Positions 8,258 through 17,512 of a stretch of DNA of 64,000 nt are shown here, one piece after another (the first letter of the stretch is position 1; each line of letters opens with the position of its first letter). The notes under the pieces were generated by a model. It saw only the letters and a program-made list of their open reading frames with translations, searched no databases and was not told the DNA's origin. A program made the position numbers and the translations under genes. This DNA comes from DAIDKA01 sp035503515 (GTDB lineage: Bacteria > Pseudomonadota > Gammaproteobacteria > Steroidobacterales > Steroidobacteraceae): NCBI GenBank assembly GCA_035503515.1, contig DATJTJ010000064.1, forward strand, positions 19,257 to 83,256, in the 5' to 3' direction.

Positions 8258-8352
8258 GGCGGCATCATGCAACGCCGGTCGGCGACCCGCGCGGCTGGCA
8301 GCGCAATGCGGGCACGGTTGCCGGAACCGTCGACTTCGCCGATCATCCGCTC

Positions 8353-9438
8353 ATGGCTGCATACAACCGTCGCCAGGCCCTGCATCTGCTCGGCATGGGA
8401 GCCGCGTCATTGGCGCTGCCCGGCCAGGAGGTGCGGGCGCAATCGCCGCAGTTTCCGCCGGGCGCGGTCATCCGCACCCTGTTCAAGGACCTTGCACCGG
8501 CAGAACTCGCCGGCGGCGCAACACTCTTCCATGAACACCTGTCGCTCGGCGAGGATTTCAGCCAGCGCTTCCGCGCCGCATCACAGGCGGTACTCGCGGC
8601 GCAGGGCGTCACCGCGCCCCCGACGGCGACCGCGCCGCCGCCCGCCCCGGCCGGCCCCGATCCCATGCGTAACGTCGAGCTCATGGCGCAGGAGCTGCGC
8701 GATGCGCAGCGTGAAGGCGTCGCCTGCATCGTCGATGCGAGCCTCGAAGGCGCCGGCATGGATCTGGAATTCATCCGTCGCGCCGCCAGAATGTCGGGCC
8801 TGCCGGTGGTGAAGGGCGCGGGGTTCTACACCCAGCCCTTCTATCCCAAAGAGCTTGCCGGCATGAGCGAATCCCAGATCACGGCGGCACTGATCGGCCA
8901 GGCCGACGCCTACCCGGCCGGTGCCTTCGGCGAAATCGGCTCCTGGGATGAGATCACGGCGCTGGAGCGACGGGTATTCCGGGCCGTCGGCAAGGCCCAC
9001 GTCGCGACCAACCTGCCGATCTTCACCCATACCGGCATTCCGGGGAAATCGGCGCTGGAGCAGCTGGATATCCTGGAGGATGCCGGCGTGGATCCCCACC
9101 GGGTCGCCATCGGCCATCTCGGCAATCTCACCGACCCGAAGCTCTACGTCCACAAGACGCTGTGCCGGCGCGGGGCCTTCATTGGCATCGACCGGCAGGG
9201 CAGCGGGCGCGACGCACCGGTCGTGCCGCTGGTGACCGGGCTGATCGAGGCCGGTTTCGCGGATCACATCCTGATCTCCGGGGATGCCTTTCGCGGCTAC
9301 GCCCGGCCGATCACCGTGTTCGTGCCGATGCTGAAGGCGGCCGGCGTGGACGATGCGACCCTGCACCGGATCACGGTCGACAATCCGCGCCGCTTCCTGG
9401 CGTTCGTGCCCCGGCGGCCCCGCGGCGGCGCGGCCTGA
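8353..9438 (+). CDS. Exported phosphotriesterase-family metal-dependent hydrolase
   Basis: A 361-residue TIM-barrel amidohydrolase of the phosphotriesterase (PTE/PHP) family. Metal ligands appear as HEH (60-62), Glu194 in 'FGEIG' (taking the place of the carbamylated lysine, as in the PHP branch), His226 in 'THTG', His255 in 'GHLGN' and Asp311 in 'SGDAF'. The N-terminus has a twin-arginine-like signal ('NRRQALHLLG' followed by a hydrophobic stretch and 'VRAQ'). An Ala/Pro-rich segment at 88-104 interrupts the barrel after strand 1. Family members hydrolyse lactones, carboxylic esters or phosphoesters; the substrate here is unknown. The gene diverges from the GST operon and converges on an SDR. 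Confidence 0.8.
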   Translation: MAAYNRRQALHLLGMGAASLALPGQEVRAQSPQFPPGAVIRTLFKDLAPAELAGGATLFHEHLSLGEDFSQRFRAASQAVLAAQGVTAPPTATAPPPAPAGPDPMRNVELMAQELRDAQREGVACIVDASLEGAGMDLEFIRRAARMSGLPVVKGAGFYTQPFYPKELAGMSESQITAALIGQADAYPAGAFGEIGSWDEITALERRVFRAVGKAHVATNLPIFTHTGIPGKSALEQLDILEDAGVDPHRVAIGHLGNLTDPKLYVHKTLCRRGAFIGIDRQGSGRDAPVVPLVTGLIEAGFADHILISGDAFRGYARPITVFVPMLKAAGVDDATLHRITVDNPRRFLAFVPRRPRGGAA

Positions 9439-9450
9439 AGTCGGCGCGGA

Positions 9451-10236
9451 CTAGTGGCGGATGGTGGACAGCGCGCCGCCGTCCACGGCCCAGGCGGCAC
9501 CGTTGACGAATGCCGCCGCATCGGACAGCAGGAAGGTCACGACCTCACCCACTTCCTCCGGCGTACCGATCCGATCCATGGTGGCCACCTTGCCCAGCGT
9601 CTTCTTCCCTGCCGCCACATCACCGTTGAACATCATGCGCAGCATCGCCTCGAGCAAGGGCGTATCGATCACGCCGGGCATCACCGCGTTGACCCGCACG
9701 CCGCGCGCGCCGACCTCGCTCGCGGCGGTGCGGGTGAGACCGATCACCGCATGCTTGGTGGCGTTGTAGGCACAGGCGCCCGCGAGCCCGCGCTCACTGG
9801 CAATGGAGCCGGTATTGACCACGGCGCCATGGCCCTGTTCGAGCATCACGGGCAGCACGTGACGCAGCCCCAGGAAGATGCCCTTCTGATTGACGGCGAC
9901 GATCCTGTCGTACTCGGCCTCCTCGTACTCATAGATGGGGCCGAGCTTGCCTTCCATGCCGGCGTTGTTGAAGAAGCCGTCGATCCTGCCGAAAACCTGC
10001 AGCGCCCGGGCCACGTACCCCTGCACGTCCGCCGAGCGACTGACATCCGCGACGTGGGTCTCCACCCGCCCGCCGAGGACTTCCACGGCGCCACGACGGG
10101 CGCTGAGCCGGTCGGCGTTGATGTCGACCAGCATCACCTCCGCCCCCGCGCGGGCGAGGGTCATGGCCGTTGCATGGCCGATCATGCCCGCGCCGCCGGT
10201 GATGATCACGGCCTTGCCTTTCATGGACTGGGTCAT
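9451..10236 (-). CDS. Classical SDR-family oxidoreductase
   Basis: A 261-residue SDR with TGGAGMIG (13-20), NNAG (90-93), Ser144 and YNATK (157-161). The C-terminal 'GAAWAVDGGA' is typical of the FabG-like 3-oxoacyl/alcohol dehydrogenase branch, so the protein differs from the LigD-like SDRs of this window. Its ATG overlaps the stop of the small gene upstream (ATGA), placing it third in a minus-strand operon with a CrtI-like flavoprotein and a 76-residue protein. Substrate not predictable; NAD(H) use is suggested by Asp at the end of the second strand ('LVDIN'). Confidence 0.85.
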   Translation of the reverse strand: MTQSMKGKAVIITGGAGMIGHATAMTLARAGAEVMLVDINADRLSARRGAVEVLGGRVETHVADVSRSADVQGYVARALQVFGRIDGFFNNAGMEGKLGPIYEYEEAEYDRIVAVNQKGIFLGLRHVLPVMLEQGHGAVVNTGSIASERGLAGACAYNATKHAVIGLTRTAASEVGARGVRVNAVMPGVIDTPLLEAMLRMMFNGDVAAGKKTLGKVATMDRIGTPEEVGEVVTFLLSDAAAFVNGAAWAVDGGALSTIRH

Positions 10237-10463
10237 CTGCTCGCTCCCGGTGAAGGTTTGGAACTGCGAAAAGGCATGCTCAATACGAACAGGACGCCGC
10301 GCCAGCCGAGCAGTTTCAGTCCCTCGCGCACGTCGGTGGGAGTCAGGCTCGCGGTCATGGGCATGGTGCCGAAGACCTTGGCCCTGATGATGAGCCGCCC
10401 GTCCTCGCGGTCGATACGGCTGACCGTCATCAGTTCGCGACGGTCCGGGCCATACAGCTTCAT
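10233..10463 (-). CDS. Small conserved-looking protein of unknown function
   Basis: A 76-residue protein that I do not recognise. It has a charged N-terminal beta-rich half ('MTVSRIDREDGRLIIRAKVF') and a hydrophobic C-terminal stretch ('WRGVLFVLSMPF'). It overlaps the FAD enzyme upstream by 4 bases and the SDR downstream by 4 bases, the arrangement of a translated, coupled gene. The position between two oxidoreductases suggests an accessory role to the flavoprotein, which is inference only. Confidence 0.6.
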   Translation of the reverse strand: MKLYGPDRRELMTVSRIDREDGRLIIRAKVFGTMPMTASLTPTDVREGLKLLGWRGVLFVLSMPFRSSKPSPGASR

Positions 10464-12076
10464 GCCGGGGTTTCCAGTTTCTCGAAGTCGATCTTCAGGT
10501 CCTCGCACATGACCTGGGCCGTGGCCCGCCCGGCGCCGAACACGCCGCCACCGGGATACTGGAACGGTCCGACCAGGTACATGCGCTCGACACCCGGCAC
10601 CCTGTATTGGCCGAGGTCGGGGGTCGGGCGGTGGGCGCCGCTTTGATAGCTGGTGGTGGCGATGCCGTGCAGGTCGCCGCGGCGGAAGCTCGGCGAAGTG
10701 CGTTCCATGTCGACCGGGCTGTCGCAGTGGAAGTCCAGCAGCACCTCATCCAGGTTCGACACATACAGCCGCAGGCGCTCGAGCATGCTGCGGGCATAGG
10801 CGTCCTTGGTCTCGTCCCAGGACGCGCCGTCCGGCCGCACGTAGGGTGCGTAGTCCCAGATATGCGCGACCCCCTTGCCCGGCGGCACGCGACTGTCATC
10901 GAACAGGGTCAGCGAGCCCAGGCCGAGCAGGTGCTTGCGCATGAAGCCGCCGTAGCGCAGATCGTCGAAGCACTCGCGCAGTTCGCGATAGGTGGGCGGC
11001 ATCAGTTCGATCATCACCGACTGCACGGGGTCCTCGGTGCGGAAGCGCAATGGTGCATCCAGCGCCGCATGCACCGTGATGCAGGCCGCGTCGGTGATGT
11101 GGGTCGCCTCCGCCGCCTTGCGCACTTCCGGATCCATCCCGGCGATCATCGAGGATAGCGTGTGCGGGTGGATGGCACCGATGACGGCCTCGCGCGCCGT
11201 GTAGCGGGTGCCGTCGGCGGTGACGACGCCGGCGGCACGACCATTGCTGACCACGACCTCGCGCACGTCCTGGCGGGTGAGCACCTGGCCGCCGCGGTCC
11301 TCGATGCAGCGCGTGAGGGCCTCGCTCAAGCGACCGCTGCCCCCCACCGGTACGCCGAAGCCGTACGCCTCCAGGAATCCCAGGAACACGAAGACTCCCA
11401 GGCCGGTGGCCTTTTCATCCGGCGATACCAGGTTTTCGCCGGCCACGCGCGCAAAGTGCGCGCGCACCCGGTCATGCTCGAAGTAGTCGCACAGGACGTC
11501 ATGGCTGCTCATCTGCATGGCGCGCCAGAACTGCTGCCCTTCCCGGCTCTGGTCGAGGAAGGCATGTCCCGCACCCTGTGGCATGGGCGGTGTGTACAGC
11601 GTGGAGACCAGCATCGGCAGCCAGGCCGCCGCCTGCGCCGACAGTCGCAGGAACGCCTCGGCATCGCGCCTGGAGAACCTGGCGATCTGCGCGGCGGATT
11701 TGTGCGGATCCCGGTACAGGGCCAGCGTCGAGCCATCCTCGAATACCGACATCATCGGCGAATCCGGGAACAGGTAGCGCAGGCCATACCGGCTCTTCAG
11801 TCCCAGTTCGTCCCGCTGCAGCAGCGGATTGGCCTGAATGAAGATGTGCGTCATCGAATGCTGGTCGTGCCGGAATCCCGGGCGCGTCAGCTCGCGGGTG
11901 ACGACGCCGCCGCCGATCCACGCATTGCGTTCCAGCACCAGCACCCGTTTGCCGGCCTTGGCGAGGTAAGCCGCCGCCACCAGACCGTTGTGGCCGCTGC
12001 CGATGGCGATGATGTCGAACCCCGTGCCGTCCCCGGCAGAATTCGATTGCGCGGCTTTGTCCGATTGCCTGATCAT
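10460..12076 (-). CDS. Phytoene-desaturase/CrtI-like FAD-dependent oxidoreductase
   Basis: A 538-residue flavoprotein. The dinucleotide-binding motif is 'IGSGHNGLVAAAYLAKAGK' about residues 26-44, followed by the acidic strand end 'VLVLERN'. The C-terminal 'PFQYPGGGVFGAGRATAQVM' is the second FAD-contact region of CrtI-like enzymes. The family covers carotenoid desaturases and isomerases, retinol saturases and many unassigned NAD(P)/FAD oxidoreductases; no carotenoid genes lie nearby, so a role in aromatic or isoprenoid catabolism is as likely. It leads a three-gene minus-strand operon and diverges from an NTF2-like gene 36 bases away. Confidence 0.8.
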   Translation of the reverse strand: MIRQSDKAAQSNSAGDGTGFDIIAIGSGHNGLVAAAYLAKAGKRVLVLERNAWIGGGVVTRELTRPGFRHDQHSMTHIFIQANPLLQRDELGLKSRYGLRYLFPDSPMMSVFEDGSTLALYRDPHKSAAQIARFSRRDAEAFLRLSAQAAAWLPMLVSTLYTPPMPQGAGHAFLDQSREGQQFWRAMQMSSHDVLCDYFEHDRVRAHFARVAGENLVSPDEKATGLGVFVFLGFLEAYGFGVPVGGSGRLSEALTRCIEDRGGQVLTRQDVREVVVSNGRAAGVVTADGTRYTAREAVIGAIHPHTLSSMIAGMDPEVRKAAEATHITDAACITVHAALDAPLRFRTEDPVQSVMIELMPPTYRELRECFDDLRYGGFMRKHLLGLGSLTLFDDSRVPPGKGVAHIWDYAPYVRPDGASWDETKDAYARSMLERLRLYVSNLDEVLLDFHCDSPVDMERTSPSFRRGDLHGIATTSYQSGAHRPTPDLGQYRVPGVERMYLVGPFQYPGGGVFGAGRATAQVMCEDLKIDFEKLETPA

Positions 12077-12112
12077 ACGATGAACGACCGGAATGGCTGG
12101 GGGATGTGGTTC

Positions 12113-12526
12113 ATGAGTCAGTCCAATGCGCAGGGCGAGTTGGTGGTCCGGAAATTCTTCGAGCTGCTGAATGCCGAGGATCTCGAGGGCGTACGGTCAC
12201 TGCTCACCGAGGATGCGGCCTGGCTGCCGCAGGCACGCGACATGCCCGGTGCCGGCGAGTACCGCGGGCGCAATGTCATCGTCGATGAGTTCCTCAAGCC
12301 GATCCGCGGCATGTTTGCCCCAGGCAGTCCCTCGAACCGCATCCTGTCGATGGCATCGAACGGCCCGCTGGTGCTGGTGGAGACCCATGGCACCGGGCAT
12401 CTGAAGGATGGCCGCACCTACGACAACCGCTATGCCTGGGCATTTGAACTGCGCGGCAGCCAGATTGCCGTCCTGCGCGAGTACCTCGACAGCTACTACA
12501 TCGTGCGGTTGTTCGGCATGACCTGA
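12113..12526 (+). CDS. SnoaL-like / NTF2-family protein
   Basis: A 137-residue NTF2-like protein: 'VRKFFELLNAEDLEGVRSLL' is the opening helix, 'EYRGRNVIVDEFL' the middle and 'LREYLDSYYIVRLFG' the closing strand. Three in-frame ATGs are available (12080, 12104, 12113). The last is preferred because GGGGGA lies about 9 bases upstream; the first would give 148 residues. It diverges from the CrtI-like gene and converges on the P450. Function unknown; this type often serves as an isomerase, a dehydratase or a small ligand binder. Confidence 0.7.
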   Translation: MSQSNAQGELVVRKFFELLNAEDLEGVRSLLTEDAAWLPQARDMPGAGEYRGRNVIVDEFLKPIRGMFAPGSPSNRILSMASNGPLVLVETHGTGHLKDGRTYDNRYAWAFELRGSQIAVLREYLDSYYIVRLFGMT

Positions 12527-12576
12527 AGGCGCGAGCGCCCGCCCTGCCCCGGATCTGCGTGTGCGGCGCATGGTGG

Positions 12577-13755
12577 TCAACGGGCGTACAGGCGCAGCGG
12601 CAATCTGGCGGGGCCGTGGCCGATGGTGGTCATCCAGGGAGTCGGCTCCGCGGCGATCTCGATGCGCGCAACCCGCCGCGCGAGCTCCGACAGCAGTACA
12701 TGCGCCTCCATCTGCGCCAGCACCCGGCCGACGCAGGCATGCACGCCGTACCCCCAGCCGACCTGCTTCTTCAGGTCCCGGGACATGTCGTAGCGGTCGG
12801 GGTCTTCCCAGGCACGCGGGTCGCGGTTGGCGGCCGCGAACATCAGGCCCACGCGCTGCTGCGCCGGCACGGTATAGCCGCCGATCTGGACTTCGTGGGT
12901 GGTGATGCGACCCGCCATGCGCGATGGTGAATCCCATCGCAGGCTTTCGTCGAACGCGGCCCGCACCAGGCCCGGATCCCGCCGCAGCTTCTGGTACTGG
13001 TCCGGAAACTTCGCGAACGCGTACATGGCGTTGGCCATGGTCATGATGGTCGTGTCGGCACCGGCGGACAGCACGGTCTGCAGCAGCAGTTTCGCTTCGT
13101 CCTGGGTGACCACGCCCTCATCGGCCATGCCGTACAGCACCATGCCGATGCCACCGGGCGAAAGATTGTCACGGTCGCAGCATTTCTCGATCCAGGCCAC
13201 CACCGGGCCGATGTCGACCATGGCCTCGCGGAACAACTCGTTCTCCGGACCCATGGTGGCCCACACCATGTGGCCGAAGGCATACATGTGTTCACGGCCC
13301 TCGATCCGCAAGCCGATGGCATCGGGCAGCGCCTTGTAGACGAAGCGCTGCGTGATGTCGTGAACGGCGTCGATGACCTCACCCTCGCGCGCCATCAGGT
13401 CATCGAACAGCGCGGCGACATCGCGCTCGAAGGACTGCCGCAGATTCCCCAGGACCTGACCGGACAGTGCCCGGGAGATCACCTGGCGTACCTGGGTGTG
13501 CCGCGGCGGGTCATCCGTCAGCAGGATCTCCGGTCGCAACGAGTTCGGATCGTGCCAGGGCCGCGACCGCGAGGAGAAGGTCTGCCAGTCCGCAAGCCCG
13601 GCGGTGACATCGGCGTGCCGGGTGATCAGGACCGTGCCGTCCGCAAGCCGTACCACCGGGGAGAATTCGCGCAGCGCGTCATCGACCGCGCGGGCGTTGC
13701 GCACCGAGTCGTGGCTGAACAGATCGACTGTGTATTCGGGGATCGGCTGACCCAT
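12577..13755 (-). CDS. Cytochrome P450, CYP199A-like
   Basis: A 392-residue soluble bacterial P450. The I-helix motif AGADTT is at 231-236, ExxR at 270-273, and the heme-ligand loop GWGYGVHACVG at 333-343 with Cys341 as axial ligand. The normally conserved Phe at the start of that loop is Trp334. The run 'LPDAIGLRIEGREH' and 'NLSPGGIG' resemble CYP199A enzymes, which O-demethylate or oxidise para-substituted benzoates, so a methoxy-aromatic substrate is plausible. No ferredoxin or reductase gene is nearby. The gene is last in a minus-strand set with the metallo-beta-lactamase-fold and GMC genes. Confidence 0.85.
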   Translation of the reverse strand: MGQPIPEYTVDLFSHDSVRNARAVDDALREFSPVVRLADGTVLITRHADVTAGLADWQTFSSRSRPWHDPNSLRPEILLTDDPPRHTQVRQVISRALSGQVLGNLRQSFERDVAALFDDLMAREGEVIDAVHDITQRFVYKALPDAIGLRIEGREHMYAFGHMVWATMGPENELFREAMVDIGPVVAWIEKCCDRDNLSPGGIGMVLYGMADEGVVTQDEAKLLLQTVLSAGADTTIMTMANAMYAFAKFPDQYQKLRRDPGLVRAAFDESLRWDSPSRMAGRITTHEVQIGGYTVPAQQRVGLMFAAANRDPRAWEDPDRYDMSRDLKKQVGWGYGVHACVGRVLAQMEAHVLLSELARRVARIEIAAEPTPWMTTIGHGPARLPLRLYAR

Positions 13756-13765
13756 GTCTTGACCC

Positions 13766-14647
13766 TCAGTCCCGTGACTGCAGTTTCCAGGCGGCGCCGT
13801 TGCGCACGATGTAACCCGCGCCCGGATCGGCGAAGTGGCTGCCGATGACCAGTACGGGCTTGTCCTGATACCGGTTGATGAAATCCACGCGGGTCCTGGC
13901 GCCGGCGGGCTTGTCCATGTCGAACGTCGCAGGGTGCTCCGGCATCGCCACCTGGATGGGGTGGTGCATCATGTCACCGGTGATGACCGCCTCCTGTCCC
14001 TGCGAGCTGATGTGCACGCTGACGTGCCCAGGTGTATGCCCCGGCGTCGGGAACAGCCGGATCTCATCGCTCAACGCATGGTCGTGTGCAATGAAGTCCA
14101 CCAGCCCCGCCTCGACCACCGGATCGACGGCGTCGGCCAGGTGATTGATGCCGTGGTAGCCGCCGGTTTCACGCAGCATCAGCCAGTGATCGTATTCCTT
14201 GCGGCTGAAGAGGTAGCGCGCATTGGGAAAGGTCGGTACCCAGCGCCCGTCCACCCGATGGGTGTTCCAGCCGACGTGATCGAAATGCAGATGCGTGCAC
14301 AGCACCGTATCGACATCGGTGGGCTGGATGCCGATCGATGCGAGATCCTGCATGAACGTCGTGCGCATGTTGGTAAAGATCGGAAACTGCCGTTCGCGGT
14401 CGGCGCCGATGCAGGTATCGATCATGATCCGCCGGCTTCCCGCCCTGACCACGAACGCCTGAAAGTTGATGAACATGCGCCCCTCGGGCGTGACGTGGTG
14501 CGGCAATAACCACGGCTGGGTCTTGACCAGATCGGGCTTCGCGTCCTCCAGCGCCATCCAGATGTCATCTTCCCACTTCCAGACCTCGACCAGGCGCGTG
14601 ATCTCCACGCCCCCGACCCGCCAGGTGCGCATATGTTCTACTGCCAT
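13766..14647 (-). CDS. Metallo-beta-lactamase-fold hydrolase
   Basis: A 293-residue cytoplasmic MBL-fold protein. The metal motif THLHFDH is at 118-124; further ligands are in 'PTPGHTPGH' and 'VITGDMMH'. This is the lactonase/aryl-ester-hydrolase-like branch, so lactone or ester hydrolysis is likely. AAGGAGG stands 4-5 bases before the ATG at 14647, which overlaps the 3' end of the GMC gene by 10 bases. The P450 follows after 10 bases, so the order serine hydrolase, GMC, MBL, P450 is one transcription unit. Confidence 0.85.
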   Translation of the reverse strand: MAVEHMRTWRVGGVEITRLVEVWKWEDDIWMALEDAKPDLVKTQPWLLPHHVTPEGRMFINFQAFVVRAGSRRIMIDTCIGADRERQFPIFTNMRTTFMQDLASIGIQPTDVDTVLCTHLHFDHVGWNTHRVDGRWVPTFPNARYLFSRKEYDHWLMLRETGGYHGINHLADAVDPVVEAGLVDFIAHDHALSDEIRLFPTPGHTPGHVSVHISSQGQEAVITGDMMHHPIQVAMPEHPATFDMDKPAGARTRVDFINRYQDKPVLVIGSHFADPGAGYIVRNGAAWKLQSRD

Positions 14648-16281
14648 GTGGCCTCCTTGAGCGCTGCCAGCGCCGGTCGCTGCCGGATCATGTCGGCGGC
14701 CTTCTCCGCGATCATGACCACCACGGCATTGGTATTGCCGCCGATGATCTGCGGCATCACGGAAGCGTCGACGACCCGCAGTCCCCCAAGGCCGCGCAGC
14801 CGCAGCTGCGAGTCCACCACAGCCTCCGGATGCTCCCCCATGCGGCAGGTGCCTACCTGGTGATGGACCGTGTAGGAGGTGCCGCGGATGAACTCGGCAA
14901 TGTCCGCATCGGATTGCACGGCGGACCCGGGAGCGATTTCGCTGCCCTGGTAGTGCGCGAAATTCGGCGCGGCAAGAATGCGGCGGGCGAGCTTGATGGC
15001 CCGGATCAGCGGCTGGATGTCCTCCTCGACGCTCAGCAGCGCCGGATCTATGGCCGGAGGCACGTGCGGATCGGGGCTCGCGAGCGTGATGCTGCCGCGG
15101 CTCTTCGGGTATAGGGATACCGGGCTGATGGCATAACCGTGTCCGATGGGCAGTGGAAAACCGGGCCTGGGGCGCGCCGCGGGCTGGAAGACGAACTGCA
15201 CGTCGGGCCGGTCCAGACCCGGCGCGGTCTTGAGAAAGCCCACCGACTCGAACACGTTGCTGGCGAATGGACCCGAACGCGCCAGGACATACTGCAGCAC
15301 GTTCAGCATGCCGCGCGGCAGGGCACGGGCCGAAATGCCGTAGGAGGTGGAATTGGCCGTCTTCATCAGCACCGGACAGGCCAGGTGATCGTGCAGATTG
15401 CGGCCGACACCGGGCAGGTTGTGAACCGGCCTGATGCCGCCCGCCTGCAGCTGGGCGGCAGGACCGATCCCGGAAAGCAGCAGGATCTGCGGCGTCTGGA
15501 TCGTACCTGCGCTCAGGATGACCTCGCGGGAGGCACGCACCTCGTGCTGCTGCCCCTCGCGCTCGTAGACCACGCCCGTCGCGCGGCCGTCGGTCACTGC
15601 GACCCGCAGCACCAGCGCGTTCGTGTGCAGCGTGACGTTGCCGCGCGCGAGCGCCGGGCGCAGAAAGGCCTTGGCGGTGGTCTCGCGCCTGCCGGCGCGG
15701 AGCACCCCCTGGCGGAAGCCGACGCCTTCGTTGGTCGGCCCCGTGAAATCCGCGGTGACCGGAAAACCGAGACCGGCGGTGGCCGCGATGAAATCGCGGT
15801 TCAGCTGGTTCGGCCTGCGTGGCTGCATCACGTTCATGGGTCCGCCGTGGCCGTGGTACACCGATTGCGGCAGATCCTGGTTGTTCTCGGTGCGCAGGAA
15901 GTACGGCAGCACCTCGGCGTAGCTCCAGCCGGCGGCGCCGGCGGCGGCCCAGTCGTTGTAGTCGCGGGGATTGCCGCGCGAATAGACCATGCCGTTGATC
16001 GAGCCGGAGCCGCCGACCACGCGGCCGCGCGGCTGCGGAATCCGCCGCCCCTTCAGGTGCGCCTGCGGTACGGTTTCGAATCGCCAGTTCAGCCGCTGCG
16101 TGCCGATGGCCGCGGCGACCAGCGCCGGGGTGTGGATGAAAAGGTGCCGGTCACTGCCGCCCGCCTCGATCAGGCACACGCGCACGGCCGGATCTTCCGC
16201 GAGCCGGCCGGCCAGCGCACAACCGGCGGTACCCGCACCCACGATGACGTAGTCGAAGGTGGCGGCGCCCGGCTCCATCAT
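14638..16281 (-). CDS. GMC-family FAD-dependent oxidoreductase (alcohol oxidase/choline-dehydrogenase type)
   Basis: A 547-residue GMC oxidoreductase. The FAD motif GAGTAG is at 15-20, the 'GRVVGGSGSINGMVYSRG' signature near 85-100, and the C-terminal active-site region contains 'YTVHHQVGTCRMG' and 'GGNTNAVV'. The family oxidises primary or aryl alcohols to aldehydes. In Sphingobium sp. SYK-6 a GMC enzyme (HpvZ; recalled, not checked) oxidises beta-hydroxypropiovanillone, the product of beta-ether cleavage, so this protein could continue the LigF route. The ATG at 16281 is two bases past the stop of the serine hydrolase. A longer upstream extension of the frame lies inside that gene and was discarded. 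Confidence 0.85.
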   Translation of the reverse strand: MMEPGAATFDYVIVGAGTAGCALAGRLAEDPAVRVCLIEAGGSDRHLFIHTPALVAAAIGTQRLNWRFETVPQAHLKGRRIPQPRGRVVGGSGSINGMVYSRGNPRDYNDWAAAGAAGWSYAEVLPYFLRTENNQDLPQSVYHGHGGPMNVMQPRRPNQLNRDFIAATAGLGFPVTADFTGPTNEGVGFRQGVLRAGRRETTAKAFLRPALARGNVTLHTNALVLRVAVTDGRATGVVYEREGQQHEVRASREVILSAGTIQTPQILLLSGIGPAAQLQAGGIRPVHNLPGVGRNLHDHLACPVLMKTANSTSYGISARALPRGMLNVLQYVLARSGPFASNVFESVGFLKTAPGLDRPDVQFVFQPAARPRPGFPLPIGHGYAISPVSLYPKSRGSITLASPDPHVPPAIDPALLSVEEDIQPLIRAIKLARRILAAPNFAHYQGSEIAPGSAVQSDADIAEFIRGTSYTVHHQVGTCRMGEHPEAVVDSQLRLRGLGGLRVVDASVMPQIIGGNTNAVVVMIAEKAADMIRQRPALAALKEATWQ

Positions 16282-16283
16282 GC

Positions 16284-17438
16284 TTACAGCGCGGCGGCGA
16301 GCAGGATGTCGCCGAGTTTCTGCCAGCGCCAGACATTGTCGATGGTCTTCATCAGGCCCGTCATCAGACCGACGAAACTGATCTCCCGCTCCGGGTCCAC
16401 CCAGAAGATGGTGGTACCGGCGCCGTGTGCACCGAACGTACCGGGCGAGGCGAGCGTGCCGAACATGGTGGTGCCCATCTGCGGCCCGCGGATGGAGAAT
16501 CCCAGGCCGAGGTTGGCCGGGGGCGCAATACCGCCCGCCGCGCGGATGCCGCTCGCGTAGAACTCGTTGGGCTTGTCGCCGGTCCAGATGGTGGTGGCCG
16601 CCTTGATCATGGCGCGCGACACGATGGTCGCGCCGTCCAGCGTGCCGCCACACCGCATCATTTCGGCAAAGCGCATCATGTCCTGTGCCGTGGAGATACC
16701 CCCGACCCAGGGCATTTCCACGTTCTCTTCTTCGAATGCACCGTTGGGGCCGAGATTGCTGTGGCCGAGGTGCTTGATGGGATAGTTGCCGCGGAACTCC
16801 GGCACGAGATGCCGCGGCTTGAGGTCCCGCCGCACGCCCATCGCGGTGTCCTTCATACCCAGCGCGTCGAACAGGTCCTGGTGCAGGATTTCCTTGTAGG
16901 AGCGCTTCCGGGGGTCCACGCGGCGCACCGCCTCACCCAGGAGGGCGTGATTGAACAGCGGCGCGTAACCCACGCTCTGCCCCGCGGGCTCGACCGGCAG
17001 CGCCACCTCGACGATGGCGGCGATGGTGTCGGCGAGCACATCGATGTACATGCCCGGACGCGCCTCGAACATGCTCGGCAGACCGGTGCTGTGGGTCAGC
17101 AGGTGGAACACGGTGATGCGATCACGCAGCCCGCCACTGAACTCCGGGATGATCCTGGCGAGCGGCGTGGTGAGGGTCAGCAGACCGCGTTCGATGGCCT
17201 GGAACACCAGGATGTTGGTGAAGGCCTTGGTCACCGAGAACAGGCTGAACACCGAATCGTCGGCGACGCGGCGTTCCTTGCTCTCGCTGCTGTGACCGAA
17301 CACCTTGTGGTAGGCACGCTCACCGCCGCGCTTCACGCTGATGACACCCCCGAAGTACTGGCCTTCGGCGATGTCGCGCTCGACGGCGGCAGTGAGGAAT
17401 TCCAGGCGTCTGGCGTCGAATCCGGGATGAGCTGTCAC
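16284..17438 (-). CDS. Serine hydrolase of the beta-lactamase/family VIII esterase type
   Basis: A 384-residue class C beta-lactamase-fold protein. The SxxK motif is SVTK (68-71), and 'GYAPLFNHALLG' is the region holding the second-motif tyrosine. No signal peptide is seen, which fits cytoplasmic family VIII carboxylesterases better than true beta-lactamases. The start is GTG at 17438 after GGGG-rich sequence. It is the first gene of the four-gene operon running to the P450 and lies just downstream of an AraC regulator, with possible AraC direct repeats upstream. Ester substrate unknown. Confidence 0.8.
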   Translation of the reverse strand: MTAHPGFDARRLEFLTAAVERDIAEGQYFGGVISVKRGGERAYHKVFGHSSESKERRVADDSVFSLFSVTKAFTNILVFQAIERGLLTLTTPLARIIPEFSGGLRDRITVFHLLTHSTGLPSMFEARPGMYIDVLADTIAAIVEVALPVEPAGQSVGYAPLFNHALLGEAVRRVDPRKRSYKEILHQDLFDALGMKDTAMGVRRDLKPRHLVPEFRGNYPIKHLGHSNLGPNGAFEEENVEMPWVGGISTAQDMMRFAEMMRCGGTLDGATIVSRAMIKAATTIWTGDKPNEFYASGIRAAGGIAPPANLGLGFSIRGPQMGTTMFGTLASPGTFGAHGAGTTIFWVDPEREISFVGLMTGLMKTIDNVWRWQKLGDILLAAAL

Positions 17439-17512
17439 GATAACCCCACGTTGATGGCTGTCTGGTATGGACCTGCGCCCGAGCCTAGGCAGGCCGTGGA
17501 AGCGCGTCTTGG

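Noticed and set aside
10233..10463. Toxin or antitoxin gene
   Set aside because: The 76-residue protein overlaps two metabolic enzymes and has no toxin or DNA-binding motif; an accessory role is more likely.
11162..12112. Plus-strand extension of the NTF2-like gene at 12113
   Set aside because: It is antisense to the CrtI-like flavoprotein, and the residues before 12080 have no fold pattern.
12527..12576. Short hairpin GGCGC-GA-GCGCC between converging genes as a terminator
   Set aside because: The stem is only five pairs with a very small loop and no T-run follows.
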